A stretch of 64,000 nucleotides of DNA from contig JBBPEB010000026.1 of assembly GCA_039096225.1 (NCBI GenBank), positions 529,001 to 593,000 on the forward strand. Reading direction: 5' to 3'. Positions 56,048 through 64,000 of the stretch are shown here, piece after piece. Origin of the DNA: Blastocystis sp. Blastoise (lineage: Eukaryota > Sar > Bigyra > Opalinata > Blastocystidae). A program made the position numbers and the translations under genes. A model generated the notes under the pieces. It was not told the origin of the DNA. It ran no database searches and worked only from the letters and a program-made list of their open reading frames with translations. Every line of letters begins with the position of its first letter. The stretch's first letter is position 1.

Positions 56048-59000
56048 ATGCCATATTTATTTTCATTATTTATAAGTCAAATAATCATGGAAAATTCACA
56101 AATTCATTTTGTTTATACTTTTGGTTCCTTTAATCATGATAACTCAAAAGATAATCATAGTGAAATTATTATACCAAATCCATTACCATTTTATAAAAGT
56201 CTGTTTACTAATTATCAAAATCCAAAAGAATTATTACATTATATTGATTGTACTCCTTGTAATACATCAACTAATTATAGAAGATTATGGTTTGATTTAG
56301 ATTATCACCAAATATCAAATGATTTTTCTTTTCTAACAGATTCTTTTATTCATGAATTTATAGAAGAAATGTGTAATCATTGTATTCATTATTATAATCA
56401 AGAATTTATTTCGCTTCTGTATACAAAGAAAGAAGTGAATAAGAAGACAGTTCATAATGAAATACATTATTCATGGGGAATTCATATATATACAAATTGG
56501 TTTGTAAATGGTGATTATTTATTTTTCTTATATAATAGTATGATTCTGAATACCAAATTGGTTGATTTATGTAAAATGAATAATTTAGATATAAAAGAAT
56601 TCATTGATTATAATGTTATTGGTAAACCCAGAAAGAATAATGGTTGTATGTTTCTTGGTTGTAGTAAAGATAATTCTCCATCTACTTATAAATTATATGA
56701 AGAATATACCAATAAAACATGGAAGAAAATAGATGATGAAATCGATGAACATTATTATTTCAAAACATTATTGAATTATAAGAATGAAGATGATATTATA
56801 AGTGATATTATTAATCCTATTATTTTTTATAAATTAAAACAATATTCACGTTATAAACGTTATTATGCAAGATTAAATAATTGTTCACGTACTATATTAT
56901 GTTCTATACAAGATATTAAAGATATTCCTATGTTGATTTCTACAGATACTATATTGGATACTACAGCATCTAAAGAAGCTTTATTAGAACGATATTTATT
57001 ATTGATTGGTTCTATTGAAGATATGAATTATTTTGAATCCCATAATACTTGGTATAAATTATGTTGTGCAGCAAAACAGATTTGTAATACAACAAGAGGA
57101 TTAGAATTATTTAAAAATTATTCATTACGTTATGGTCATGATCGAAGTGATGATGTAATTGAATCTACATGGAATCATATACAAGTTGATCCTACTCATT
57201 TATCGAATAATTATATTTTGAAGATATTAATGGATAATAAATTATTTAATAAAGATGATGATAATGATTTCATATTTATGTCTATTTTAGAATGTATTCA
57301 ATCCTTTAATCTTGTAGATTCACAAACATTAGTTATGTTATTTCAATTATTAGAATTTAATGAAATTGTTTCTATTATATTAGATAAAGATAATTTTATC
57401 TTATATACATTTGATGAATATAATATCTTAAGACGTTGTAAGAATAATTATGATATTAATTTCTTTGAAACCAAAATAACTACATTTATGAAATCGATTG
57501 TAGAGAAATTCAAATTATCAAGATTATATTCCAAAGAGAATGAACAACATCAAAAAATAGTTGATAAAATAATGTCTGCTTCTGTTACTAATGAATATCA
57601 TTATAAAGAATGGTTGAATCGTTATTTGAAGACTTATGGTAAATCTTATAAAGAATATTTAGATACGTATATGGTTCATAAAGAACGTGTTATCTATACA
57701 CAACTTGGTTATTTATATCCAAAAGAATCAACAGAAGAAGATCCTAGACAATATTATATCCAACCATATCATAAAGAAGATATGGTGTTTGAAGATTTAT
57801 TAATTGATACTGAATTTAATGTAAGTTGGAATATTAATAATGAACAGAAAGATATTATCCAATTATTTGAACAACATATTGCAAGATATTGTGAATTCGA
57901 TAAGAAATATGAAAGTATTATGTTACGTATCTTAACCACTGCTTTCTATGTCAATACTCAGAAAACTGTTTCTTATATATTATATGGTAGTACAGGTAGT
58001 AATGGTAAAACAATAACAACTGATTTAATTTCTCGTATTGTAGGTAGTAATCAATGTATTATAGTAAATCCAGATAATTTAGAAGAAACATCTATAGCTC
58101 CTAAGATTGTAGATATGTCTAATAAGACTATGTATTATATGAATGAATTAATAGAAGAAGATGTTACTGGTAGAAAGAAAACATTTAATCCATTCTCTTC
58201 TAAAGTCTTTAAAGAAATAGCAGAAAAGAAAGAAGGTGCTAGTGCTCGTAAATTATTCAGTAATATATTTACAAAAGTTCATTTCACGGGTACTTTATTT
58301 ATGACAAGTAATATCCAACCTACTGCTGTGAATGCTGGTCCTATTGAAAGAAGAGTTTGTTTCTTACCATCATGTTGTCGTTATTTCCCTCCTGGTAATG
58401 CTAATTTATATGAAGATTATGTAGATCATAATTTACCGAAACGTAAACAGACAGTAGAAAAGAGATTGAAACCCAATCATTATGAAATGGATTATACTTT
58501 ATCCGATAAATTCTATCAGAATCGTTCAATTATCTTTAGTTATCTAGTAAGTAATTATTTCTATTCTAGTATGCAATTAGATATGCATGAATTAGATAAT
58601 GAATATCATATAAGTGAATGTAAGAAACGATTCTTTGATCGTAGTACAGAAGGATATGATTTGAAATCTTTTGTTGATAACCATATTACTATAGATCCTT
58701 ATTATTTGAATGTAGTTACTATTGAAGATATTTTTAATAGTTATAAGAAAGTGAATAATAATAATCAATTTACGATTAAGAAAGATTTAGATAAATTTAC
58801 AAATGCTTTATTTGGTTGTTTAAGTAGTAAAGATACATTTAATTCTATAGATATTGTGAATATTCATAGAAAACATACTTCAAATTTTTATAAGGGAGGG
58901 AATGCTATTGGTATTTGTGGTTTAATGATTGATAATACTTATAATGAATGTGTAGATACAGATTTATTCTGTTTATCCAATTGTTTATCTAAAAAAGAAG

Positions 59001-59089
59001 AAATTGTTTATAGTGAAGATCAATATCATAATACGTCATCAACAAAACGAATTTTAATAGATAATACTTTATATGCTATACCAAATTAA
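56048..59089 (+). CDS. AEP primase - SF3 helicase (D5-like) replication protein
   Basis: About 1,013 aa from the ATG at 56048. The ATG at 56087 has a better context (ATGG) and would remove 13 residues. The N-terminus has RRLWFDLDYHQ, the DxD-type metal motif of archaeo-eukaryotic primases, with a HYSWGIHIYTNW strand later. The middle fits a D5_N-like linker. The helicase domain has Walker A (YGSTGSNGKTITTD, nt about 57983-58024), Walker B region MYYMNELIEEDV and motif C GTLFMTSNIQP, all of superfamily 3. It should prime and unwind DNA at the element's origin. Two heat-shock arrays precede it and GTTGTTTTGTTTT follows the stop. Confidence 0.9.
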   Translation: MPYLFSLFISQIIMENSQIHFVYTFGSFNHDNSKDNHSEIIIPNPLPFYKSLFTNYQNPKELLHYIDCTPCNTSTNYRRLWFDLDYHQISNDFSFLTDSFIHEFIEEMCNHCIHYYNQEFISLLYTKKEVNKKTVHNEIHYSWGIHIYTNWFVNGDYLFFLYNSMILNTKLVDLCKMNNLDIKEFIDYNVIGKPRKNNGCMFLGCSKDNSPSTYKLYEEYTNKTWKKIDDEIDEHYYFKTLLNYKNEDDIISDIINPIIFYKLKQYSRYKRYYARLNNCSRTILCSIQDIKDIPMLISTDTILDTTASKEALLERYLLLIGSIEDMNYFESHNTWYKLCCAAKQICNTTRGLELFKNYSLRYGHDRSDDVIESTWNHIQVDPTHLSNNYILKILMDNKLFNKDDDNDFIFMSILECIQSFNLVDSQTLVMLFQLLEFNEIVSIILDKDNFILYTFDEYNILRRCKNNYDINFFETKITTFMKSIVEKFKLSRLYSKENEQHQKIVDKIMSASVTNEYHYKEWLNRYLKTYGKSYKEYLDTYMVHKERVIYTQLGYLYPKESTEEDPRQYYIQPYHKEDMVFEDLLIDTEFNVSWNINNEQKDIIQLFEQHIARYCEFDKKYESIMLRILTTAFYVNTQKTVSYILYGSTGSNGKTITTDLISRIVGSNQCIIVNPDNLEETSIAPKIVDMSNKTMYYMNELIEEDVTGRKKTFNPFSSKVFKEIAEKKEGASARKLFSNIFTKVHFTGTLFMTSNIQPTAVNAGPIERRVCFLPSCCRYFPPGNANLYEDYVDHNLPKRKQTVEKRLKPNHYEMDYTLSDKFYQNRSIIFSYLVSNYFYSSMQLDMHELDNEYHISECKKRFFDRSTEGYDLKSFVDNHITIDPYYLNVVTIEDIFNSYKKVNNNNQFTIKKDLDKFTNALFGCLSSKDTFNSIDIVNIHRKHTSNFYKGGNAIGICGLMIDNTYNECVDTDLFCLSNCLSKKEEIVYSEDQYHNTSSTKRILIDNTLYAIPN

Positions 59090-59133
59090 ATATATATTTA
59101 TTTTTTACTATAAAAAGTTGTTTTGTTTTAAAA

Positions 59134-60930
59134 TTAATAAAATTTAAATTGTATTCCATGAAAATGTTTTTTAGGGACTTTGACTTTAAAGAATGCATTA
59201 CTTTTATGTTTTTTCAATAAACCATGACCACGATGAATAGGTTCTAAAGGAGGCATAGTAGAAAGACTACGTAATGCATAAGTATCTGAATTATTCATAA
59301 CTATAGGTGTAGAGTTTTCATCTTGAGTATTTTGTTGCATAAGAGATGCTTGAGTATTCGTTAATTCTGAATCTGTTGTATTATTATGTAAATGATCAGG
59401 TAATAATTGTTTATTACGTATAAAACGATTATAACGATCTCTAGAATTCTCTGGAACTTCTTCAGATTCTAATGAACATCCTACAGGTAATTCATTTTCT
59501 AAATCTGTTTTATCTGGATAATGATGCTTTAATAGATCTTTATAATATCTTAATGTAATCATTATGGTATCATTATCTGATGAATATTGTTCTAGACTAC
59601 TTAATATCGATTCTGATTTCATATTGAAATTCTCTTTACCAAATACATCTTCATAGTCTTCATCATATTGTTCTATACGATCATTAAATCGTTTACATAA
59701 AAATAATAATTTATTTAATTGATTAATTTCTCTTGTATAAGTAATATTATTCATATCAATATGAAATGTTCTTGTTTTATTATCTAAATCTTGCAATTTA
59801 GTTGAATGAGAAGATAAATAAGGAGATATATAATTTTCCATATGTGTTGATTGACTATGTAACATCTTCATAATCGAATTTTCAAAGAGTTCTACACCTT
59901 TAGATTCGTGTTCTGAATCATTATGTTGGAATTGTGCTTCTCTTGATAATCTATAATAATATTGAGCAAATAAATGTCTTATAATATCACAACCATTAAT
60001 TAAAGAATTATTCTGTTGTGTTTTATAAATCCAGCCTAAATGGGGTTTTATATATTCATCACCAAATTTCAAATCACGTACTTTACCACCATTTTCAGTA
60101 ACAAATAAATAATGTCTTGGAAATAAACGTAATGATCTAGCTAAGACATTCAAATATTCTTCTGATAAATATTGATAAGTAGGATATTCATTCTTACCAA
60201 TTTCAAATCGATTCTTTGTATCATTCACATGAATAGTCAAAGTATTTAAATCAATATAATTGGTTGTTCTTCTTAAGGATAAAGGAATTTGTTGACCACG
60301 AGTATAGATTACACAATCATTATAATCATTACGAGCACATAATGTATCATAAGTTAAAACTAATAAATAACTATTCACATAATATAAATCATTAGGATTC
60401 TCTAAATAATTCTTTTTGGTGATATTAATGATTTCTCCCCAATCAGCTTCACAATTAATAATTTTCTGAGTGATTTCATAATGTCTTGAATAAGTAGCAT
60501 CAATTTGTAAAGAACCCCATAAATGTTCCCATTTCTTTATATTTTGTGGAGTAAATGCTTTATAATTAATGATATCTTCATCATCTGTACAAATAGATAT
60601 ATTCTTCATTATATATGTAATCATTTGCATATAATTAGCTACAGTAGTATTGGATAATCCACCTTGTTGTCCAGGAGCTTCTGTTTGTGTATGTTGCATA
60701 ACATTTTGAAATTGAAATGGATCTGTTAACACTTCTACACAAAAGAATGGTTCTTCCATATCATCGATTTGAATTCGTTCTTCATTACGAAATTTCTTAC
60801 ATATTGTCTTGATCCATTTCTTCCAATTTATACTTGTTGATAATTGTATTTTCTTCCAATGTAATAATTGATCTATACAATTTGTAAAGAATTCCTCACA
60901 ATCTTTATCTGAATAACCTGTTGATTGCAT
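59134..60930 (-). CDS. Second, large tyrosine recombinase-like protein
   Basis: 598 aa. The catalytic region has Arg200 in LCARNDYNDCVIY, Lys239 in NDTKNRFEIGKN, Arg318 in DIIRHLFAQYY, His358 in KMLHSQ and Tyr367 in HMENYISPY, so the full R-K-R-H-Y set is visible. The xxRxDY motif resembles the first recombinase, but the protein is twice as long, with an about 180-aa N-terminal extension and an about 230-aa acidic/Asn-rich C-terminus. It may be a site-specific resolvase, telomere-resolving or DNA-nicking protein rather than the integrase. Its 3' end faces the primase-helicase. TATAAACAAAACAAATTT precedes the ATG. Confidence 0.75.
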   Translation of the reverse strand: MQSTGYSDKDCEEFFTNCIDQLLHWKKIQLSTSINWKKWIKTICKKFRNEERIQIDDMEEPFFCVEVLTDPFQFQNVMQHTQTEAPGQQGGLSNTTVANYMQMITYIMKNISICTDDEDIINYKAFTPQNIKKWEHLWGSLQIDATYSRHYEITQKIINCEADWGEIINITKKNYLENPNDLYYVNSYLLVLTYDTLCARNDYNDCVIYTRGQQIPLSLRRTTNYIDLNTLTIHVNDTKNRFEIGKNEYPTYQYLSEEYLNVLARSLRLFPRHYLFVTENGGKVRDLKFGDEYIKPHLGWIYKTQQNNSLINGCDIIRHLFAQYYYRLSREAQFQHNDSEHESKGVELFENSIMKMLHSQSTHMENYISPYLSSHSTKLQDLDNKTRTFHIDMNNITYTREINQLNKLLFLCKRFNDRIEQYDEDYEDVFGKENFNMKSESILSSLEQYSSDNDTIMITLRYYKDLLKHHYPDKTDLENELPVGCSLESEEVPENSRDRYNRFIRNKQLLPDHLHNNTTDSELTNTQASLMQQNTQDENSTPIVMNNSDTYALRSLSTMPPLEPIHRGHGLLKKHKSNAFFKVKVPKKHFHGIQFKFY

Positions 60931-60997
60931 TATTAAAAATTAAATTATTTATAAACAAAACAAATTTATTATTAATATTTTATAACATTTCATAGAA

Positions 60998-61420
60998 TTA
61001 TAAATGAAGAGATTGAACAATAGAATCAACACTTATATTTAATTTCATTAATTGAACAGCTAATTCTTGTATTGATTCATTTTGATTAGAATCAATTTCT
61101 TCTAATTCATTCAAGACTTCTGATATATGTTTGACTTCTTCTTCTATAATCGTTTGTTGTATTTTCATTGTCTTATAATAGACTTTCTTTGTTTGTGGAT
61201 TACAACAATTACAATGAATATCTATATTTTTAACAATTAATTGAAAGAATTCAGTTGATTTCTCAAATAAACATTTTATAGCTTTTATAATAAATTCTAA
61301 TAAAGTATTTTTCTTTTCTATTTCTTCTTCGGATAATGTGGTTGTTGTTGAACTATCTGAACTTGTTGAACTTGTACTTGATAAAGAATGTAAGGATTCA
61401 GATACAGATTTAGGCTCCAT
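60998..61420 (-). CDS. Unknown Ser-rich, helical protein with Cys cluster (140 aa)
   Basis: 140 aa. A Ser/Thr-rich start (SLHSLSSTSSTSSDSSTTTT), a helix (FIIKAIKCLFEKSTEFFQLI), a HCNCCNP cluster that could bind metal, and C-terminal heptad-like helices. No family recognised. Its position between a recombinase and a virion-protein gene gives no clear role. Confidence 0.6.
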   Translation of the reverse strand: MEPKSVSESLHSLSSTSSTSSDSSTTTTLSEEEIEKKNTLLEFIIKAIKCLFEKSTEFFQLIVKNIDIHCNCCNPQTKKVYYKTMKIQQTIIEEEVKHISEVLNELEEIDSNQNESIQELAVQLMKLNISVDSIVQSLHL

Positions 61421-61489
61421 TTTTTAATAATTTTTAAATGAATAATATAACAAAACATTTTTTAATTTAAATGAAATGAATTAAAATAT

Positions 61490-63925
61490 TTATATATAAG
61501 AGATAGTTAATAAAACAACACAAGGATAATCACATGTTATAAAGAACATATTATCATGAGGTAATAACTTTAATAATTTACGATTACAATAATAAACATT
61601 CTTATTGATCTTATTCGATATACCTTCATATTTAATACCATTCGAATAGTAATAAGGTAGATTTGTAGTATCAATAACATGAATATTATTCTCATATTCA
61701 TTAGTAAAACATCTTAATGAAATAGGATATAAGTAATCAGTGGATTGACCATACACTGATATAATTTGTATATTCGTTAAGTATTGATATCCATAGACAT
61801 TGGGTTTCTTCAATTCATAAATTAAATTCTTACTTGTACTAAAATCACAATATACTTCATCATAAGCTTTGAAACGTATATCACTACCATTCGGTTCACA
61901 TATATTACAAATGATATTTCCTTTGAATAATTCATCAAATCTTAAATCGATATGATGATCAATTGTGATTGGAGAATTTATATTACTATAAGTAACATAT
62001 TTATCCGATAAAGGAAAACTAAATGTAGGATAATATGATCCATTTATATATCCAGTACATAATTTAGATGCATTTGCTTGGATTGTATCTGTATCATTTT
62101 GAATAATAATATCTTTTAAGATCTTATTTTGGATATTCAATGTAGGATATTCAGCATAGAATTGTGTGTCTGCTGTTTGACAATTCAAACATAATTTCTT
62201 AATAGTTTCACTTGGTTGAATCGTATCGACTGTATCTGAGAATTCTAAGAATCCTCTTAAAATACAATTATTATTAAAATTCACATATTGTTTATTTTTA
62301 TCAGTATATCGTATAATAATATCTTGTATTGTATTCAAATAAGGAGACACATTAATATTCATAATATCATGAAATTCATTATTGCCTTTATAATTATTCA
62401 CATTAAATGAATATAAAGAATTCTGACTATTATCTACTATATTCGATTGAGCTATTAACATTCCCTTTGGACGACTACTATCAATATTATGAATACCATA
62501 ATTAATAATTTCATCATGACCTAATTTATTATAACCTAGGATTTCACCTAATTCTTGAGCTTGAGAAAAATCTATATGATAACTATCAGTATAACACTTA
62601 TAATTACCATCTAAATCTAATGTATTCAAATCAACAGGTGTATCTGGTAATAATTGTTTACCATAAGATACATGCCAAGCAAAACATCCTTGTTCATCAT
62701 AAACTAAATCAGGACGTATATTATGTAGAGCACCACGATACTTAAATAAGGAGTGCTCTATATCTGTAGCTGTAAATGTGAATGACGTAGAATCAGTACC
62801 TTTACAAGATAAATATATTATATATCCATCCTTATTGTCCATAGTCTGAGTATCTTTGGATATACTTAAATAATCCGTATAAATTGTATTATTGATTGAA
62901 CTTTCTAATAATTCATAGAATTTGTTTTCTGTGTAATTTCCAGGAGGAACAGTGAATGTAGTTTCATGAACACCATCATAACCACTCAATTGTCGAACAA
63001 TCATTGTATTATATCCATCTTCCACAAAGACTGTTCTTTTAATTCTATTTAATGTAATTTCCTCTTGAAGTGAAGTATATGTCAATGTTTCTGAATCTTC
63101 AAATAAGCCAGTGAATAATTGTTTTTCTAAACTGAGTATATTATTACTTGACCATTGGAAATAAAATTTATGTTCATCAGCTAATACACATTTCATAATT
63201 CCATTAGAACCTTGTGTTGGAACAATATAACTTGAATGATCACTCACACCATCAGTAAAGAATTCATTCAATTCATAGATTCCTGTTGATGTAACAGGAA
63301 CATTATAAGAAGTTAATTGAGGTCGATATATGGTTATAGTATCATCATCATATCTCATCATTAAACGATTAAATTTATCACCCCATTTAGCTGATACACA
63401 ACATACAGCTATCCACCAAAACTCTATATCCGTATAAGTACCTTTTGGAAAGTAAAAACCACGTCTTTTATTATAAATTGTAATTTCACAATACCAATCA
63501 TCTCTATCAATGGTTATTGTAGGGGATTCATTAATTTTGACAGTAGGATCAATATCAGGAGAATCTTTTATTACTGGTCTATCACATACATCAAAATGAC
63601 ATAGTTCTAATAATTGTGGAATGGAATAATTTTTCTGATCTAAAGTGATTGTATATACGGAACTATTACCATTGACACGAGTATTTATATATTTGAATAT
63701 TTGTGTTTTTGTGAATGTATCAAATAGAGGCACACTTTCACTACCAATTAAATTAAGATCAATATAAGAAATGATATTTTTAGTGATATCAATAGAATTC
63801 GATAAATGTATATTGAATTGATTATCAATACAACGAACATCAATAGGGACTACATGTGTTTTAATACGAGTATCCTTCTCTTCTAATGAAGTCTGTTCTT
63901 CATAATTATCATCATCAAGTTCCAT
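61490..63925 (-). CDS. Large beta-rich protein, candidate virion structural protein
   Basis: 811 aa, almost all beta-strand pattern. Modules of the type strand - TITLDQKNYSIPQLLEL and ETTFTVPPGNYTENKFYELL (a strand, P-G-x-Y turn, then a helix) recur. This unit is common in penton-, vertex- and minor-capsid-like proteins of Polinton-like viruses and virophages. No signal peptide or membrane helix. It is too long and too repetitive for a single jelly roll, and I do not see a clear double-jelly-roll major capsid. It is the last gene in the window; a start at 63925 is well supported by an AT-rich leader. Structural role inferred. Confidence 0.55.
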   Translation of the reverse strand: MELDDDNYEEQTSLEEKDTRIKTHVVPIDVRCIDNQFNIHLSNSIDITKNIISYIDLNLIGSESVPLFDTFTKTQIFKYINTRVNGNSSVYTITLDQKNYSIPQLLELCHFDVCDRPVIKDSPDIDPTVKINESPTITIDRDDWYCEITIYNKRRGFYFPKGTYTDIEFWWIAVCCVSAKWGDKFNRLMMRYDDDTITIYRPQLTSYNVPVTSTGIYELNEFFTDGVSDHSSYIVPTQGSNGIMKCVLADEHKFYFQWSSNNILSLEKQLFTGLFEDSETLTYTSLQEEITLNRIKRTVFVEDGYNTMIVRQLSGYDGVHETTFTVPPGNYTENKFYELLESSINNTIYTDYLSISKDTQTMDNKDGYIIYLSCKGTDSTSFTFTATDIEHSLFKYRGALHNIRPDLVYDEQGCFAWHVSYGKQLLPDTPVDLNTLDLDGNYKCYTDSYHIDFSQAQELGEILGYNKLGHDEIINYGIHNIDSSRPKGMLIAQSNIVDNSQNSLYSFNVNNYKGNNEFHDIMNINVSPYLNTIQDIIIRYTDKNKQYVNFNNNCILRGFLEFSDTVDTIQPSETIKKLCLNCQTADTQFYAEYPTLNIQNKILKDIIIQNDTDTIQANASKLCTGYINGSYYPTFSFPLSDKYVTYSNINSPITIDHHIDLRFDELFKGNIICNICEPNGSDIRFKAYDEVYCDFSTSKNLIYELKKPNVYGYQYLTNIQIISVYGQSTDYLYPISLRCFTNEYENNIHVIDTTNLPYYYSNGIKYEGISNKINKNVYYCNRKLLKLLPHDNMFFITCDYPCVVLLTISYI

Positions 63926-64000
63926 ATTTTCTAATTTATTAAATTATAATTTATATTAATTTTATTTTATTTATTAATATTTTTTTTATTAAAAAAAAAT

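Larger units (their letters stand above)
46210..64000. mobile_element. Integrated Polinton-like/virophage-like viral element (partial)
   Basis: From about 49 kb to the window edge all genes are intronless, tightly packed and on both strands. Gene content: two tyrosine recombinases, a primase-helicase, an adenain-like protease, a pVI-like precursor, a virion-protein candidate, an OB-type protein and several small proteins. This gene set is known from Polinton-like viruses and relatives. No protein-primed DNA polymerase B and no retroviral-type integrase is in the visible part; the D5-type primase-helicase takes that place. The left limit is uncertain (46.0-49.0 kb). The right end, with expected capsid and ATPase genes, is outside the window. 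Confidence 0.75.

Noticed and set aside
49185-63925. Classical Polinton/Maverick
   Set aside because: No protein-primed PolB or retroviral-type integrase in the visible genes; primase-helicase and tyrosine recombinases instead. The part beyond the window could still change this.
61490-63925. Major capsid protein
   Set aside because: Length and repeated strand-turn-helix units do not look like a double jelly roll; kept as a general virion-protein candidate.

Overview
This is a very AT-rich nuclear segment of a unicellular eukaryote. Evidence: many short spliceosomal introns, cytosolic and endomembrane eukaryotic genes, Asn/Ser-rich proteins coded by AAT repeats, and the standard stop codons. 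Class-2 dihydroorotate dehydrogenase implies a respiring mitochondrion. The WW-WW-MyTH4-FERM protein, trefoil-GH31, PA28, legumain and U12-type AT-AC introns resemble Amoebozoa or early opisthokonts more than Dikarya or anaerobic fungi. I cannot name the species.

Region 1 (1-45 kb) is ordinary host DNA. In order: the 3' part of DHODH, TMCO1, a WW-MyTH4-FERM protein, a giant single-pass surface protein, legumain, a PA28 proteasome activator, an MFS transporter, a trefoil alpha-glucosidase (GH31), a PP2C phosphatase, a RAD6-type E2, an Asn/Ser-rich basic-tailed protein, a Cu/Zn-SOD-like protein lacking most copper ligands, and a secreted GH35 beta-galactosidase. Exon models were built by hand. 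Those for TMCO1, WW-MyTH4-FERM, PSME3, MFS, GH31, PP2C, E2 and SOD stay in frame from start to stop. Most introns begin GTATATAT and end TATATAG. Three are AT-AC introns with U12-type 5' sites and branch points.

Region 2 (about 45.8-49.0 kb) is a mobile-DNA junction: two GC-rich foldback elements, a complete Tc5/pogo-like transposon (43-bp terminal inverted repeats, TAA duplication, DD35D transposase), and a truncated HTH gene.

Region 3 (about 49 kb to the window end) is an intronless, densely packed virus-like element of the Polinton-like/virophage-like type. It carries two tyrosine recombinases, an AEP-primase/SF3-helicase, an OB-type candidate ssDNA-binding protein, an adenain-like protease, a pVI-like capsid precursor, a large beta-rich virion-protein candidate and several small proteins. 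Major capsid protein and packaging ATPase are not in the window and would be expected beyond 64 kb.

Three regulatory features of region 3 stand out. (i) Arrays of perfectly phased heat-shock elements (alternating TTC/GAA every 5 bp, up to ten units) precede the replication and integration genes, suggesting host heat-shock-factor control. (ii) The capsid precursor and the protease, which has no ATG of its own at its start, are joined by an A AAA AAC slippery site, a 7-nt spacer and a 9-bp downstream stem: a retrovirus-like -1 frameshift in a DNA-virus-like element. (iii) A probable polymerase-III-type structured RNA (18-bp stem, A/B-box-like motifs, T7 terminator) lies between two genes. A TTTGTTTTGTTT motif follows most element genes and also the intronless host genes.
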